DNA of 64,000 bases, from contig JBBAPK010000001.1 of assembly GCA_040400875.1 (NCBI GenBank), forward strand, positions 87,045-151,044. Direction: 5' to 3'. This document shows, in pieces, positions 51,476 through 60,341 of the stretch (its first letter is position 1; every line of letters starts with the position of its first letter). Both the position numbers and the translations under genes were made by a program. This DNA comes from PBB1 sp040400875 (GTDB taxonomy: Bacteria; Pseudomonadota; Gammaproteobacteria; Burkholderiales; Burkholderiaceae_C). Under the pieces are notes generated by a model that was given only the letters and a program-made list of their open reading frames with translations, made no database searches and had not been told where the DNA came from.

Positions 51476-52509
51476 CAAAGCACCTTGGCGCGCATCAGCT
51501 GGTTGAAGTTCAGCGCGCCCACGAGCCGGCCATCGGCATCGACGACCAACACGCTGGTCACGCGGTGCTGCTCCATCAGGCCGGCGGCATCAACGGCCAG
51601 CGCGTCGTCGCGGATCACCTTGGGGCTGGGGTGCATCACGCCGGCGGCCCTGAGTGAGCGCAAGTCTTCGCCGCGCTCGATCAAACGACGCAAGTCGCCG
51701 TCGGTGAAGATGCCCAGCACCTGCTGCTGTGCGTCGGTGATGGCCGAGAAACCCAGGCCCTTGCCGGTCATCTCGGCCAGCAAGGCGCCCAACATCGCAT
51801 CGGGTGCCACGTGGGGCACGGCGTCGCCCGAGACCATCAGGTCGCGCACATGGATGAGCAGCTTGCGCCCCAGGCTGCCGCCGGGGTGCGACAGCGCAAA
51901 GTCGGCTTCGCGAAAACCGCGTGCGTCGAGCAGCGCCACCGCGAGCGCATCGCCGAGCGCCATCTGCGCCGTGGTGCTCGCTGTGGGCGCGAGGTTGAGC
52001 GGGCAGGCTTCTTGATCGACACCGCTGTCGAGCGACACATCGGCGTGGCGCGCCAGCGAGGAGTCCGCGCGCCCGGTCATGCTGATCAGCGTCACGCCCA
52101 GCCGCTTGAGCGCCGGCAGCAGTGCAGCAATCTCGTCGCTTTCGCCGGAATTGGAAATCGCCAGCACCACATCGGCAGGCGTGACCATGCCCAAATCGCC
52201 ATGACTGGCTTCGGCCGGATGCACGAACATCGCCGGCGTGCCGGTGGATGCCAGCGTGGCGGCGATCTTGCGACCCACATGGCCGCTCTTGCCCATGCCC
52301 ATCACCACCACCCGGCCGGCGCAGCGCAGCATCGCTTCTGCGGCGCGGGCGAAGGCCTCGCCTTGGCGAGATTTCAGTCCAATCAGCGCGCGCGCTTCGA
52401 TGTCGAAGGTGTCGCACGCCAGTTGCAAGGCGCGCTGGGCGTCAAACACGGCGCGCTGCGACGAAGCGCCTGCGGTGGCAGAAATCAGCGGGCGTTCGGA
52501 GGTGTCCAT
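51475..52509 (-). CDS. kdsD: Arabinose-5-phosphate isomerase KdsD (KpsF/GutQ)
   Basis: Converts ribulose-5-phosphate to arabinose-5-phosphate for Kdo, 344 residues. An N-terminal SIS domain (GRVVVMGMGKSGHVGRKIAA, SNSGESDEI) is followed by two CBS domains (about 205-262 and 275-340). The ATG at 52509 was chosen because the protein aligns from there; the frame is open to 52605. Divergent from the Kef-type antiporter with 116 bases between. Confidence 0.97.
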   Translation of the reverse strand: MDTSERPLISATAGASSQRAVFDAQRALQLACDTFDIEARALIGLKSRQGEAFARAAEAMLRCAGRVVVMGMGKSGHVGRKIAATLASTGTPAMFVHPAEASHGDLGMVTPADVVLAISNSGESDEIAALLPALKRLGVTLISMTGRADSSLARHADVSLDSGVDQEACPLNLAPTASTTAQMALGDALAVALLDARGFREADFALSHPGGSLGRKLLIHVRDLMVSGDAVPHVAPDAMLGALLAEMTGKGLGFSAITDAQQQVLGIFTDGDLRRLIERGEDLRSLRAAGVMHPSPKVIRDDALAVDAAGLMEQHRVTSVLVVDADGRLVGALNFNQLMRAKVL

Positions 52510-52625
52510 TAGGATCCAACCACAGGGAAGCCGCATTCTAGGCACGCCGCCTCGGCGACAGCATGCCGCTTGCCAAACCACTGCGCCGGCCCTTGCCCAC
52601 CACACTGCGATAAATCACCGCGCCG

Positions 52626-54626
52626 ATGGCATCCACCTTCGAGTTGACCTTGCTCTACCTCGTGGCGGCCGTCGCCGGTGTGGTGCTGTGCCGGCTCGCC
52701 AAGCTGCCACCGGTGCTGGGCTACTTGGCCGTGGGCGTGATCATCGGCCCCAACGCCACCGCGCTGGCCAAGGACTCGGCCGGGTTGCGCTATCTGGCTG
52801 AATTTGGCGTCGTCTTTCTGATGTTCGTCATCGGTCTCGAATTCAACCTGCCCAAGCTGCGCAGCATGCGCAAGCTGGTGTTCGGGCTCGGTCTGGCGCA
52901 GGTGCTGCTCACCATCGCCGGCACGCTGGGCGGTCACTTCCTTCTGGCCTGGCTGTATTCGTTCACCGACCATCCGTGGCAGCTGTCATGGCAAGGTGCG
53001 GTCGTGCTGGCGTCTGCGATGGCGATGTCGAGCACGGCCATCGTCGTCAAGCTGATGGCCGACCGGCTCGAACTCGAAAGCGAACACGGCCGCCGCGTGA
53101 TCGGCGTGCTGCTGTTTCAGGATCTGGCAGTGGTGCCGCTGCTGGTGCTGATTCCGGCGCTCGATTCAAGCGGCGCCGATCTGGCTGTTGAGCTGGGCTG
53201 GGCAGCGATGAAGGCCGCTGTGCTGCTGACCCTCTTGCTGGCCGGCGGCCAAAAGCTCATGCGCTGGTGGCTCACGATGGTCGCGCGGCGCAAGAGCGAA
53301 GAGCTGTTCATCCTCAACTTGCTGCTGGTCACGCTGGGACTGGCCTGGCTGACCGAGCACTTCGGGCTGTCGATGGCGCTGGGCGCCTTCATCGCCGGCA
53401 TGCTGATCGCCGAGACCGAATTCAAGCACCAGGTCGAGACCGACATCCGCCCCTTCCACGATGTGCTGCTGGGCCTGTTTTTCATCACCATCGGCATGAA
53501 GCTCGACTGGCGGCCGGTGGTCGATCAGTGGCAGCTGGTGCTGCTGCTGACCTTGCTGCCGGTGCTGGTCAAGTTCGCGCTGGTGACCGTGCTGGCACGG
53601 GTGTTCGGCACGGCACCGGGCGTTGCCTTGCGCACCGGCATGTATTTGGCGCAAGCCGGTGAGTTCAGCTTCGTCTTGCTGACCCTGGGTGCGCAGGAGC
53701 ACCTCATCGACCCGCGCTGGTTCAGCCCGGTGCTGGCCAGCATGGTGCTGAGCATGATGGCCACGCCGCTGCTGATCGCCTACAGCGATCGGCTGGTGAT
53801 GCGGCTGATTCCGATCGATTGGCTGATGCAGTCGGTGGCGATGACCACCATCGCCAAACGTGCGATCAACACAGAAGCGCACGTGATCATCGCGGGCTAC
53901 GGCCGCAGCGGCCAGAACCTCTCGCGCATCCTCGAGACCGAGCACATCCCCTACCTGGCGCTCGACCTCGACCCCGACCGCGTTCGCAAGGCGGCGGCCG
54001 CCGGCCAGAGCGTGGTGTTCGGCGATGCCGCACGGCTGCAAAGCCTGATGGCCGCCGGCCTGGCGCGGGCCAACGCGGTGGTGGTGAGCTACCACGACAC
54101 ACAGTCGGCGCTGAAGATCCTGCGTCTGGTGCAAGAACACGCGCCCCGGGTGCCGGTGATCGTGCGCACCATCGACGACAGCGATCTCGAGCGGCTGCGT
54201 GCCGCCGGTGCCACCGAAGTCGTGCCCGAAGCCATCGAGGGCTCGTTGATGCTGGCCAGCCACGCGCTGGCGCTGGTGGGCGTGCCAATACGACGGGTGA
54301 TCCGTGTGGTGCAGGAGCAGCGCGATGCGCGCTACAGCCTGCTGCGCGGCTACTTCCATGGCGCCGATGACGACACCGCGGACGAACTGGGCAGCGTGCG
54401 CCTGCACAGCGTCACGCTGACAGCGGGCTGCGCTTGCGTGGGCCAGACAGTGGCCGCACAGGCGCTGCACGCGGTCGGCGTCACGGTGGCATCGGTGCGG
54501 CGGGCCTCGGGCGCGGCAAGCCAACCCGACGATGAGGTGTTGCTCGCCGCAGGCGACACCCTGGTGCTGTCAGGCTTGCCCGAGTCGCTGGCACTGGCCG
54601 AAGAAAAGCTGCTGTCGCGCGGCTGA
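52626..54626 (+). CDS. CPA2 cation/proton antiporter with TrkA domains (KefB/YbaL-like)
   Basis: A 666-residue monovalent cation:proton antiporter. An N-terminal transporter domain of 12 or so TM segments (LPPVLGYLAVGVIIGPNATA; GAFIAGMLIAETEFKHQVET) is followed by an RCK/TrkA-N domain (HVIIAGYGRSGQNLSRILET) and a TrkA-C domain near the C-terminus. The RCK domain binds nucleotide or glutathione-type ligands in the family. Substrate may be potassium. Its synteny with kdsD is common in related genomes. Confidence 0.93.
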   Translation: MASTFELTLLYLVAAVAGVVLCRLAKLPPVLGYLAVGVIIGPNATALAKDSAGLRYLAEFGVVFLMFVIGLEFNLPKLRSMRKLVFGLGLAQVLLTIAGTLGGHFLLAWLYSFTDHPWQLSWQGAVVLASAMAMSSTAIVVKLMADRLELESEHGRRVIGVLLFQDLAVVPLLVLIPALDSSGADLAVELGWAAMKAAVLLTLLLAGGQKLMRWWLTMVARRKSEELFILNLLLVTLGLAWLTEHFGLSMALGAFIAGMLIAETEFKHQVETDIRPFHDVLLGLFFITIGMKLDWRPVVDQWQLVLLLTLLPVLVKFALVTVLARVFGTAPGVALRTGMYLAQAGEFSFVLLTLGAQEHLIDPRWFSPVLASMVLSMMATPLLIAYSDRLVMRLIPIDWLMQSVAMTTIAKRAINTEAHVIIAGYGRSGQNLSRILETEHIPYLALDLDPDRVRKAAAAGQSVVFGDAARLQSLMAAGLARANAVVVSYHDTQSALKILRLVQEHAPRVPVIVRTIDDSDLERLRAAGATEVVPEAIEGSLMLASHALALVGVPIRRVIRVVQEQRDARYSLLRGYFHGADDDTADELGSVRLHSVTLTAGCACVGQTVAAQALHAVGVTVASVRRASGAASQPDDEVLLAAGDTLVLSGLPESLALAEEKLLSRG

Positions 54627-54657
54627 AGCCCGCGGCGGCCCGAACCTCTCTTCGTCA

Positions 54658-56316
54658 ATGATCCGAATCACCGACCTGAACCTGCCGCTCGACCATCCCG
54701 AGGCCGCCCTGCGTGCAGCGCTGCTGTCGCGGCTGCGCGTGGAGGCTGCCGCGCTGCGCTCGTTCACCGTTTTCAAGCGCAGCCACGACGCGCGCAAGAA
54801 AACCGCCATCACGCTGATCTACACCGTCGACTGCGAGGTCGACGACGAGGCCACCGTGCTGGCGAGCCATGCCGGCGATGCGCACATCAAGTCCTCGCCC
54901 GACACCCGCTACCGCTTCGTCGGCCACGTGCCGGCCGACTGGCGCGCCAGCGAACGCGGCCGCCCGCTGGTGGTGGGCTTCGGGCCGTGCGGCTTGTTTG
55001 CCGCGCTGGTGCTCGCGCAAATGGGGCTGCGGCCGATCGTGCTCGAGCGCGGCAAGGAAGTGCGCGAACGCACCAAGGACACCTGGGGCCTGTGGCGCCA
55101 GGGCGTGCTCAAGCCCGAGTCCAACGTGCAGTTCGGCGAGGGCGGCGCGGGCACCTTCAGCGACGGCAAGCTGTGGAGCCAGATCAGCGACCCGCGCCAC
55201 CTCACGCGCAAGGTGCTCACCGAATTCGTCAAGGCCGGCGCGCCCGAGGAAATCCTCTACGTGGCCAAGCCGCACATCGGCACCTTCCGGCTCGTCGGCA
55301 TGGTCGAGAAGATGCGCGCCGAGATCGAATCCCTCGGCGGCGAAATCCGCTTTCAGCAGCGCGTGGTCGATGTGCTGATTGAGGCCGGCGGCATCCGCGG
55401 CGTGACGCTGAACACCGGCGAGCACATCAGCGCCGACCACGTCGTGCTGGCACTCGGCCACAGCGCGCGCGACACCTTCACCATGCTGCACGAGCGCGGC
55501 GTGTTCATGGAGGCCAAGCCGTTTTCGATCGGCTTTCGCATCGAGCACCCGCAAGGCGTCATCGACCGCGCGCGCTACGGGCCGTCGGCCGGCCACCCGG
55601 TTCTGGGCGCGGCCGACTACAAGCTGGTGCACCACGCCAAAAACGGCCGCTCGGTCTACAGCTTTTGCATGTGCCCGGGCGGCACCGTGGTGGCCGCCAC
55701 GTCCGAGGAAAACCGCGTCGTCACCAACGGCATGAGCCAGTACTCGCGCAACGAGCGCAACGCCAACGCCGGCATCGTGGTGGGCATCAACCCGCAGGAT
55801 TACCGGAAGGACGGCCTCGCCGAAGGCCCGGTCAGCCCGCTCGACGGCATGGCCTTTCAGCGCCATTGGGAATCGCGCGCGTTCGAACTGGGTGGCGGTA
55901 CTTACATGGCGCCAGGCCAGCTGGCGGGTGACTTCATTCGTGGCCAGGCCTCAGCCGTGCTCGGTGCGGTCGAGCCGTCGTACAAGCCGGGCGTGCACCT
56001 GACCGATCTGGGACAGCGCGACCACGCCAGCTTGCCGCTTTACGCCATCGATGCGATCCGCGAGGCGCTGCCCGCCTTCGAGCGGCAGATCAAGGGCTTC
56101 AACATGCCCGACGCGGTGCTCACCGGCGTCGAAACGCGCACCTCATCGCCGCTGCGCATCACCCGCGGTCGCGACTGGCAAAGCCTCAATGTGCGCGGCC
56201 TGTACCCCGCCGGCGAAGGCGCGGGCTACGCCGGCGGCATCATGTCGGCGGGTGTCGACGGCATCGAGGTGGCCGAAGCCGTGGGGCGATCGATGTTGGG
56301 GCAGACAGACGGCTGA
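54658..56316 (+). CDS. NAD(P)/FAD-dependent oxidoreductase (COG2509 type)
   Basis: A 552-residue FAD-dependent dehydrogenase of the uncharacterised COG2509 group. After an N-terminal domain of about 95 residues comes the dinucleotide motif VVGFGPCGLFAALVLAQMG, then NVQFGEGGAGTFSDGKLWSQ and a C-terminal GLYPAGEGAGYAGGIMSAGV flavin motif. The function of the group is unknown; some members relate to thiazole or geranylgeranyl reductase-like folds. The ATG at 54658 follows the antiporter stop by 31 bases. Confidence 0.9.
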   Translation: MIRITDLNLPLDHPEAALRAALLSRLRVEAAALRSFTVFKRSHDARKKTAITLIYTVDCEVDDEATVLASHAGDAHIKSSPDTRYRFVGHVPADWRASERGRPLVVGFGPCGLFAALVLAQMGLRPIVLERGKEVRERTKDTWGLWRQGVLKPESNVQFGEGGAGTFSDGKLWSQISDPRHLTRKVLTEFVKAGAPEEILYVAKPHIGTFRLVGMVEKMRAEIESLGGEIRFQQRVVDVLIEAGGIRGVTLNTGEHISADHVVLALGHSARDTFTMLHERGVFMEAKPFSIGFRIEHPQGVIDRARYGPSAGHPVLGAADYKLVHHAKNGRSVYSFCMCPGGTVVAATSEENRVVTNGMSQYSRNERNANAGIVVGINPQDYRKDGLAEGPVSPLDGMAFQRHWESRAFELGGGTYMAPGQLAGDFIRGQASAVLGAVEPSYKPGVHLTDLGQRDHASLPLYAIDAIREALPAFERQIKGFNMPDAVLTGVETRTSSPLRITRGRDWQSLNVRGLYPAGEGAGYAGGIMSAGVDGIEVAEAVGRSMLGQTDG

Positions 56317-56359
56317 GACCGCCCGTTGCAGCCGTGGGCGCGCGGGTGTCTTCAACCAG

Positions 56360-56758
56360 TCAGACCAGCAACTTCGCGCCATCAAGCTTGGCGGCGGCCT
56401 TGTCGAAAGTCCACAGCGGCGACTGGTTGGCCTGCTGGGCCAGCGCAACGTGAAGGCCATCGGAAAAATCGGCGGCGCTGCGCTCGTACTGAGCCAGCGC
56501 CAGTTCGATGGCGCCCTCGGACTCGAAGGCCAGCTCAAACGACCCGAGCAGACCGAACAGGGCTTGCAGCACGGCAGGTTTGTCAAAGCCAAACGCTGAA
56601 CGCAGCACCCACTCGAGTTCAAGCAAAACGGTGACCGGCACGAACAGCGGCTCGCCCTTGCGAACCGCGCTGCGGATCAGGCTTGTGGCGGCAGCAGCCT
56701 GGGACGCGTCATCACGCACCAGAAACCGCACCAGCACGTTGGTGTCGAGCGAGGCCAT
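56360..56758 (-). CDS. vapC: PIN-domain toxin (VapC-like)
   Basis: A 132-residue PIN-domain ribonuclease. Acidic residues fit the metal site: D5 (SLDTNVLVRF), a Glu near 47-49 (LLELEWVLRS), D97/D100 (AADFSDGLHVALA) and D119 (TFDKAA). VapC toxins cut specific tRNAs or rRNA. It follows the AbrB-type antitoxin gene with 15 bases between, the usual antitoxin-first order. Confidence 0.92.
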   Translation of the reverse strand: MASLDTNVLVRFLVRDDASQAAAATSLIRSAVRKGEPLFVPVTVLLELEWVLRSAFGFDKPAVLQALFGLLGSFELAFESEGAIELALAQYERSAADFSDGLHVALAQQANQSPLWTFDKAAAKLDGAKLLV

Positions 56759-56773
56759 GCCGGGCTCAGCCCA

Positions 56774-56995
56774 TCAGCGCCAGGGGTTCATGTCTTCGAC
56801 GGCCACAGGCTTTTTCTTGGAAGGCTTCAGGCTGCCGGCCAGATCAAGCACCGAGTGGGTCTTGGCTCTGACGATCAGACCACCGCCCGGCATCACATGC
56901 CATACCAGCCGCGTGCCCGGGCCGGCGCCCAGCTGCTCGCGCACCTGCCGGGGCACCGTCGTCTGGCCTTTGGTGGTGATGGTGGATTCGGACAT
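56774..56995 (-). CDS. vapB: AbrB/SpoVT-family antitoxin (VapB-like)
   Basis: A 73-residue swapped-hairpin DNA-binding protein: MSESTITTKGQTTVPRQVRE with a GLIVRAKT strand, and a C-terminal Lys/Pro tail that would bind the toxin. AAGGAGG precedes the ATG at 56995, which is why this start was chosen over a TTG at 57019. It should repress the pair with its toxin. Confidence 0.92.
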   Translation of the reverse strand: MSESTITTKGQTTVPRQVREQLGAGPGTRLVWHVMPGGGLIVRAKTHSVLDLAGSLKPSKKKPVAVEDMNPWR

Positions 56996-57080
56996 GGTCG
57001 CCTCCTTACGAATTGGCAAATCGTAAGTGAGATGCCAAGCTGTCGCAAGCCCGGTGAAGTGCTGCCCCGCTGGCCGCGGC

Positions 57081-59699
57081 TTATGCCGCCGGCGCCTTCT
57101 TGGCGGCCGCCTTCTTCGCCGCCGGAGCCTTCACCGGACGCGGCTCGAACTCGAAGCTGACCTTGCCTTCCTTGGCGTCGAAGGCTAGGCGCGCCTTGAA
57201 CTTGCGCCGGGTCTTGTTGGACACGAAGTTCTCGAGCTGATCGGTCTTGCCGGTTTGCAGCAGCTTGGTCATCTGCTCGCGCGGCACCGGCTGCTGCAAG
57301 ATGATCTTGCCGCTCTTGAAGTCGCAGGTGACGTTGGCGCCCACGGCGTGCTCGCACACATAGCTGGTGCCGTGCTCGAACACCTGGCCCTGGTCTTTCG
57401 GGCAGCGCCCAAGCGACTCCTGCTGCGAAAAATCGACCGGCTCGCCGGCTTCGCCCTTGGCGTCTTCGCCGAAATCGAACTCGAGCTTCCAGTTCTTGAT
57501 CTCGTCGTCGAACACCAGCTTGAGCTCCGCGGTGAACGGCCAGCCGGCCTTCGAGCGAAACCCTTCGAGCGGGCCGATCTTCTTGTGGGTGATGAAGGCC
57601 TCGACCTCGCTCAGCTCGAAGCTGCGGCTGCCGGGGATCTTGCCGATGCTGAAGCCGCAGCCGTGCGGTTCGGCGGCGTCAACCGGCGCGGCGGCGTCCT
57701 TGCCGATGCAGGTGTAGCGGCGGTAGTTTTCCTTGATGACGCCGCTGCAGTTGGGGCAGGCCACGAGCAGCGTGGCGTAGTCACCGGGGATGGTGTCGCG
57801 GTCGTATTCCTTGGCCTTGGCCACCACGCGCTCGGTCATGGCGGCAATGCCGGCCATGAAGGTCGCGCGGCTCAACTTGCCCTTTTCCATTTCGGCGAGC
57901 TGGAACTCCCAGTTGCCGGTGAGCTCGGGCTTGGTGAGTTCTTCGACCTGCAGACCGCGCAGCAGCGTCATCAGCTGGAAGGCCTTGGCCGTGGGGATCA
58001 GCTCACGGCCCTCGCGCACCATGTACTTCTCGAGGATCAGCCCTTCGATGGTTTGCGCGCGGGTGGCTGGCGTGCCCAGGCCCTTTTCGGCCATTGCCTC
58101 GCGCAGATCGTCGTCTTCGATCAGCTTGCCCGCGCCTTCCATGGCGCTGAGCAGCGTGGCTTCGGTGTAGCGCGCCGGCGGCTTGGTCTTGAGCGCGTTG
58201 ACGTCGACGCTTTCGGTTTGCACCAGTTCGCCAGGTTGCACGGCCACCAGGTTGGCGTCGTCTTCTTGCGCCTCGCGGCCATACACCGCCAGCCAGCCCG
58301 GCTTGACCATCACCTTGCCATTGGTCTGGAAGCTGAACTTCTTGCCCGCCGCTGCCACGCTCGAGATGCGGGTGGTGACCATGAACTCGGCCGGTGGATA
58401 AAACACCGCTAGGAAGCGCTTGACCACCATGTCGTAGAGCTTGGCCTCGATCTCGGTGAGGCTTTTCGGCGCCTGCAGCGTCGGGATGATGGCGAAGTGA
58501 TCCGACACCTTGGCGTTGTCGAAGATGCGCTTGTTGGGCTTGACCATGCCGTCGTTGAGCGCCTTGCGCGCGTGGCCCGACAGCGCCCTCAAAGGACCCG
58601 GCAGGTCTTCATCGGCCAGCATCGCCATGGTTTCCTTGACCACCGGCACATAGTCCTCGGGCAGCGCCTTGCTGTCGGTACGCGGGTAGGTCAGCACCTT
58701 GTGCTTTTCGTACAGCGCCTGCGCGATAGACAGCGTGGTCTTGGCGCTGAAGCCGAAGCGCGAATTGGCCTCGCGCTGCAAGCTGGTCAGGTCGTACAGC
58801 GCGGGCGCGCTTTGCGAGCTGGGCTTGGCTTCTTCGGTGACGCTGGCCGGCTGGCCGCGCACGGCTTGGGCGATGGCCTGCGCATCGGCCTCGTTCCAGA
58901 CGCGGTCGGCGCGCAGCTCGGCGTCGTCGGGGTTCTTCTTCCAGGCGGTGTCAAACCACTTGCCTTCATATTCACCCGCAGTGGCAGCGAACGTCGCCTT
59001 GATCTCCCAATACGGTCGTGACACGTGCTTGCGGATCTTTTCCTCGCGCTCGACCACCACGCTCAATGTGGGGGTCTGCACCCGGCCCACGGTGGTCAGG
59101 AAGAAGCCGCCGTCGCGCGAGTTGAACGCCGTCATGGCGCGCGTGCCGTTGATACCCACGAGCCAGTCGGCTTCGCTGCGGCTGCGCGCGGCATCCGACA
59201 AGCCTTGCATCTCGGGCTCGCCGCGCAGCTTGTCGAAGCCGTCGCGGATCGCCTGTGGCGTCATGCTTTGCAGCCACAGCCGCCGAATCGGTTTGGGTGC
59301 GACGGTCTTCTTCTCGTTGACGCCGGCGTACTGCACGATCAAACGGAAGATCAGCTCGCCTTCGCGGCCCGCGTCACAAGCGTTGATGAGGTCTGTCACG
59401 TCCTTGCGCTTGACCAGCTTGACCACGGCAGCGAGCCGTGACTTGGCCTTGTCGATGGGCGCCAGATCGAAGTGCGGCGGGATCACCGGCAGGTGCGCGA
59501 AGCTCCACTTGCCGCGCTTGACGTCGAACTCTTCCGGTGCCTTGATCTCCACCAGATGCCCCACCGCCGAGGTGACGACGTAGCGGCCGTTTTCAAAGTG
59601 ATCGGCTTGCTTGTCGAACTTGCCGGCCACGGGCGTGAGCGCACGCACGATGTCCTGGGCCACGCTGGGCTTCTCGGCAATGATCAGGGTCTTGGTCAT
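57081..59699 (-). CDS. topB: DNA topoisomerase III
   Basis: A type IA topoisomerase of the TopB family, 872 residues. The toprim domain starts KTLIIAEKPSVAQDIVRALT; the catalytic tyrosine is in TYPRTDSKAL (Tyr338). The C-terminal quarter has cysteine-containing modules (CPNCSGVIKENYRRYTCIG; LGRCPKDQGQVF...YVCEH) and a Lys/Ala-rich basic tail, PAAKKAAAKKAPAA. The start is the ATG at 59699; the frame runs to 60788 but upstream residues are antisense to the SET and birA genes. It is chromosomal, with no mobility genes near. Confidence 0.96.
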   Translation of the reverse strand: MTKTLIIAEKPSVAQDIVRALTPVAGKFDKQADHFENGRYVVTSAVGHLVEIKAPEEFDVKRGKWSFAHLPVIPPHFDLAPIDKAKSRLAAVVKLVKRKDVTDLINACDAGREGELIFRLIVQYAGVNEKKTVAPKPIRRLWLQSMTPQAIRDGFDKLRGEPEMQGLSDAARSRSEADWLVGINGTRAMTAFNSRDGGFFLTTVGRVQTPTLSVVVEREEKIRKHVSRPYWEIKATFAATAGEYEGKWFDTAWKKNPDDAELRADRVWNEADAQAIAQAVRGQPASVTEEAKPSSQSAPALYDLTSLQREANSRFGFSAKTTLSIAQALYEKHKVLTYPRTDSKALPEDYVPVVKETMAMLADEDLPGPLRALSGHARKALNDGMVKPNKRIFDNAKVSDHFAIIPTLQAPKSLTEIEAKLYDMVVKRFLAVFYPPAEFMVTTRISSVAAAGKKFSFQTNGKVMVKPGWLAVYGREAQEDDANLVAVQPGELVQTESVDVNALKTKPPARYTEATLLSAMEGAGKLIEDDDLREAMAEKGLGTPATRAQTIEGLILEKYMVREGRELIPTAKAFQLMTLLRGLQVEELTKPELTGNWEFQLAEMEKGKLSRATFMAGIAAMTERVVAKAKEYDRDTIPGDYATLLVACPNCSGVIKENYRRYTCIGKDAAAPVDAAEPHGCGFSIGKIPGSRSFELSEVEAFITHKKIGPLEGFRSKAGWPFTAELKLVFDDEIKNWKLEFDFGEDAKGEAGEPVDFSQQESLGRCPKDQGQVFEHGTSYVCEHAVGANVTCDFKSGKIILQQPVPREQMTKLLQTGKTDQLENFVSNKTRRKFKARLAFDAKEGKVSFEFEPRPVKAPAAKKAAAKKAPAA

Positions 59700-59778
59700 A
59701 TTGTCTTTGCTGCAAAGTCTCGGTGAAGGTCGTGCGGCCACATGGCAGGCTGCACGCGTCTCTACAATTCGGGGGTCT

Positions 59779-59823
59779 CGCGCGCACACACGCACGCCCG
59801 GGCACGCACGCACACATGCGCGC
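59779..59823. repeat. Alternating purine-pyrimidine tracts between topB and the SET gene
   Basis: Two near-perfect alternating CG/CA runs (59779-59797, 19 bases; 59802-59823, 22 bases), interrupted by four bases. Such tracts favour Z-DNA. They sit in the 135-bp divergent intergenic region that must carry both promoters, just upstream of the SET gene start at 59835. Confidence 0.6.
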
Positions 59824-59834
59824 CCACCAACCCA

Positions 59835-60341
59835 ATGTACCCAAAGACGCCGATGACGCCAGTGGCCCCGCTCAAGCCCCCCCGAACTTCGACGGGGCGT
59901 CGAATTCAGGTGCGGCGCAGCTCGGTACACGGCCGCGGCGTGTTTGCGGTGGCGCCCATCGACGCCGGCGAGCTGATCATCGAATACACCGGCGAGGTCA
60001 TCGACTGGCCCGAGGCCTTGCGCAGGCACCCGCACGACCCGCAAGACCCCAACCACACCTTCTACTTCAGCCTCGAAAGCGGCCATGTGATCGACGCCAA
60101 GCGCGGCGGCAACAGCTCGCGCTGGATCAACCATGCGTGCGAGCCCAACTGCATCGCCGATGAGGTCGACGCCCGGGTGTTCATCCGCGCCTTGCATCCC
60201 CTGGACGCCGGGGACGAACTCTTCTACGACTACGGCCTGATCCTCGACGAGCGCCAGACGGCCAAGTTGAAAAAGCAGTACGCCTGCCGCTGCGGTGCTG
60301 CGAGCTGCCGCGGCACGATGCTCGGGCCGAAGAAGCAATGA
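59835..60341 (+). CDS. SET-domain protein with post-SET zinc motif
   Basis: A 168-residue SET-domain protein, the fold of lysine methyltransferases using SAM. SET motifs in order: RRSSVHGRGVFA (about 27-38), IIEYTGEV, RWINHACEPNC (97-106) and ELFYDYG (128-134, with the pseudoknot tyrosine Y131). The post-SET CRCGAASCRG (C151, C153, C158), together with C106, makes the four cysteines of the eukaryotic-type zinc site. The protein is complete, but the target is unknown. ATG at 59835; a second in-frame ATG at 59853 is possible. It overlaps birA by ATGA. Confidence 0.93.
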   Translation: MYPKTPMTPVAPLKPPRTSTGRRIQVRRSSVHGRGVFAVAPIDAGELIIEYTGEVIDWPEALRRHPHDPQDPNHTFYFSLESGHVIDAKRGGNSSRWINHACEPNCIADEVDARVFIRALHPLDAGDELFYDYGLILDERQTAKLKKQYACRCGAASCRGTMLGPKKQ

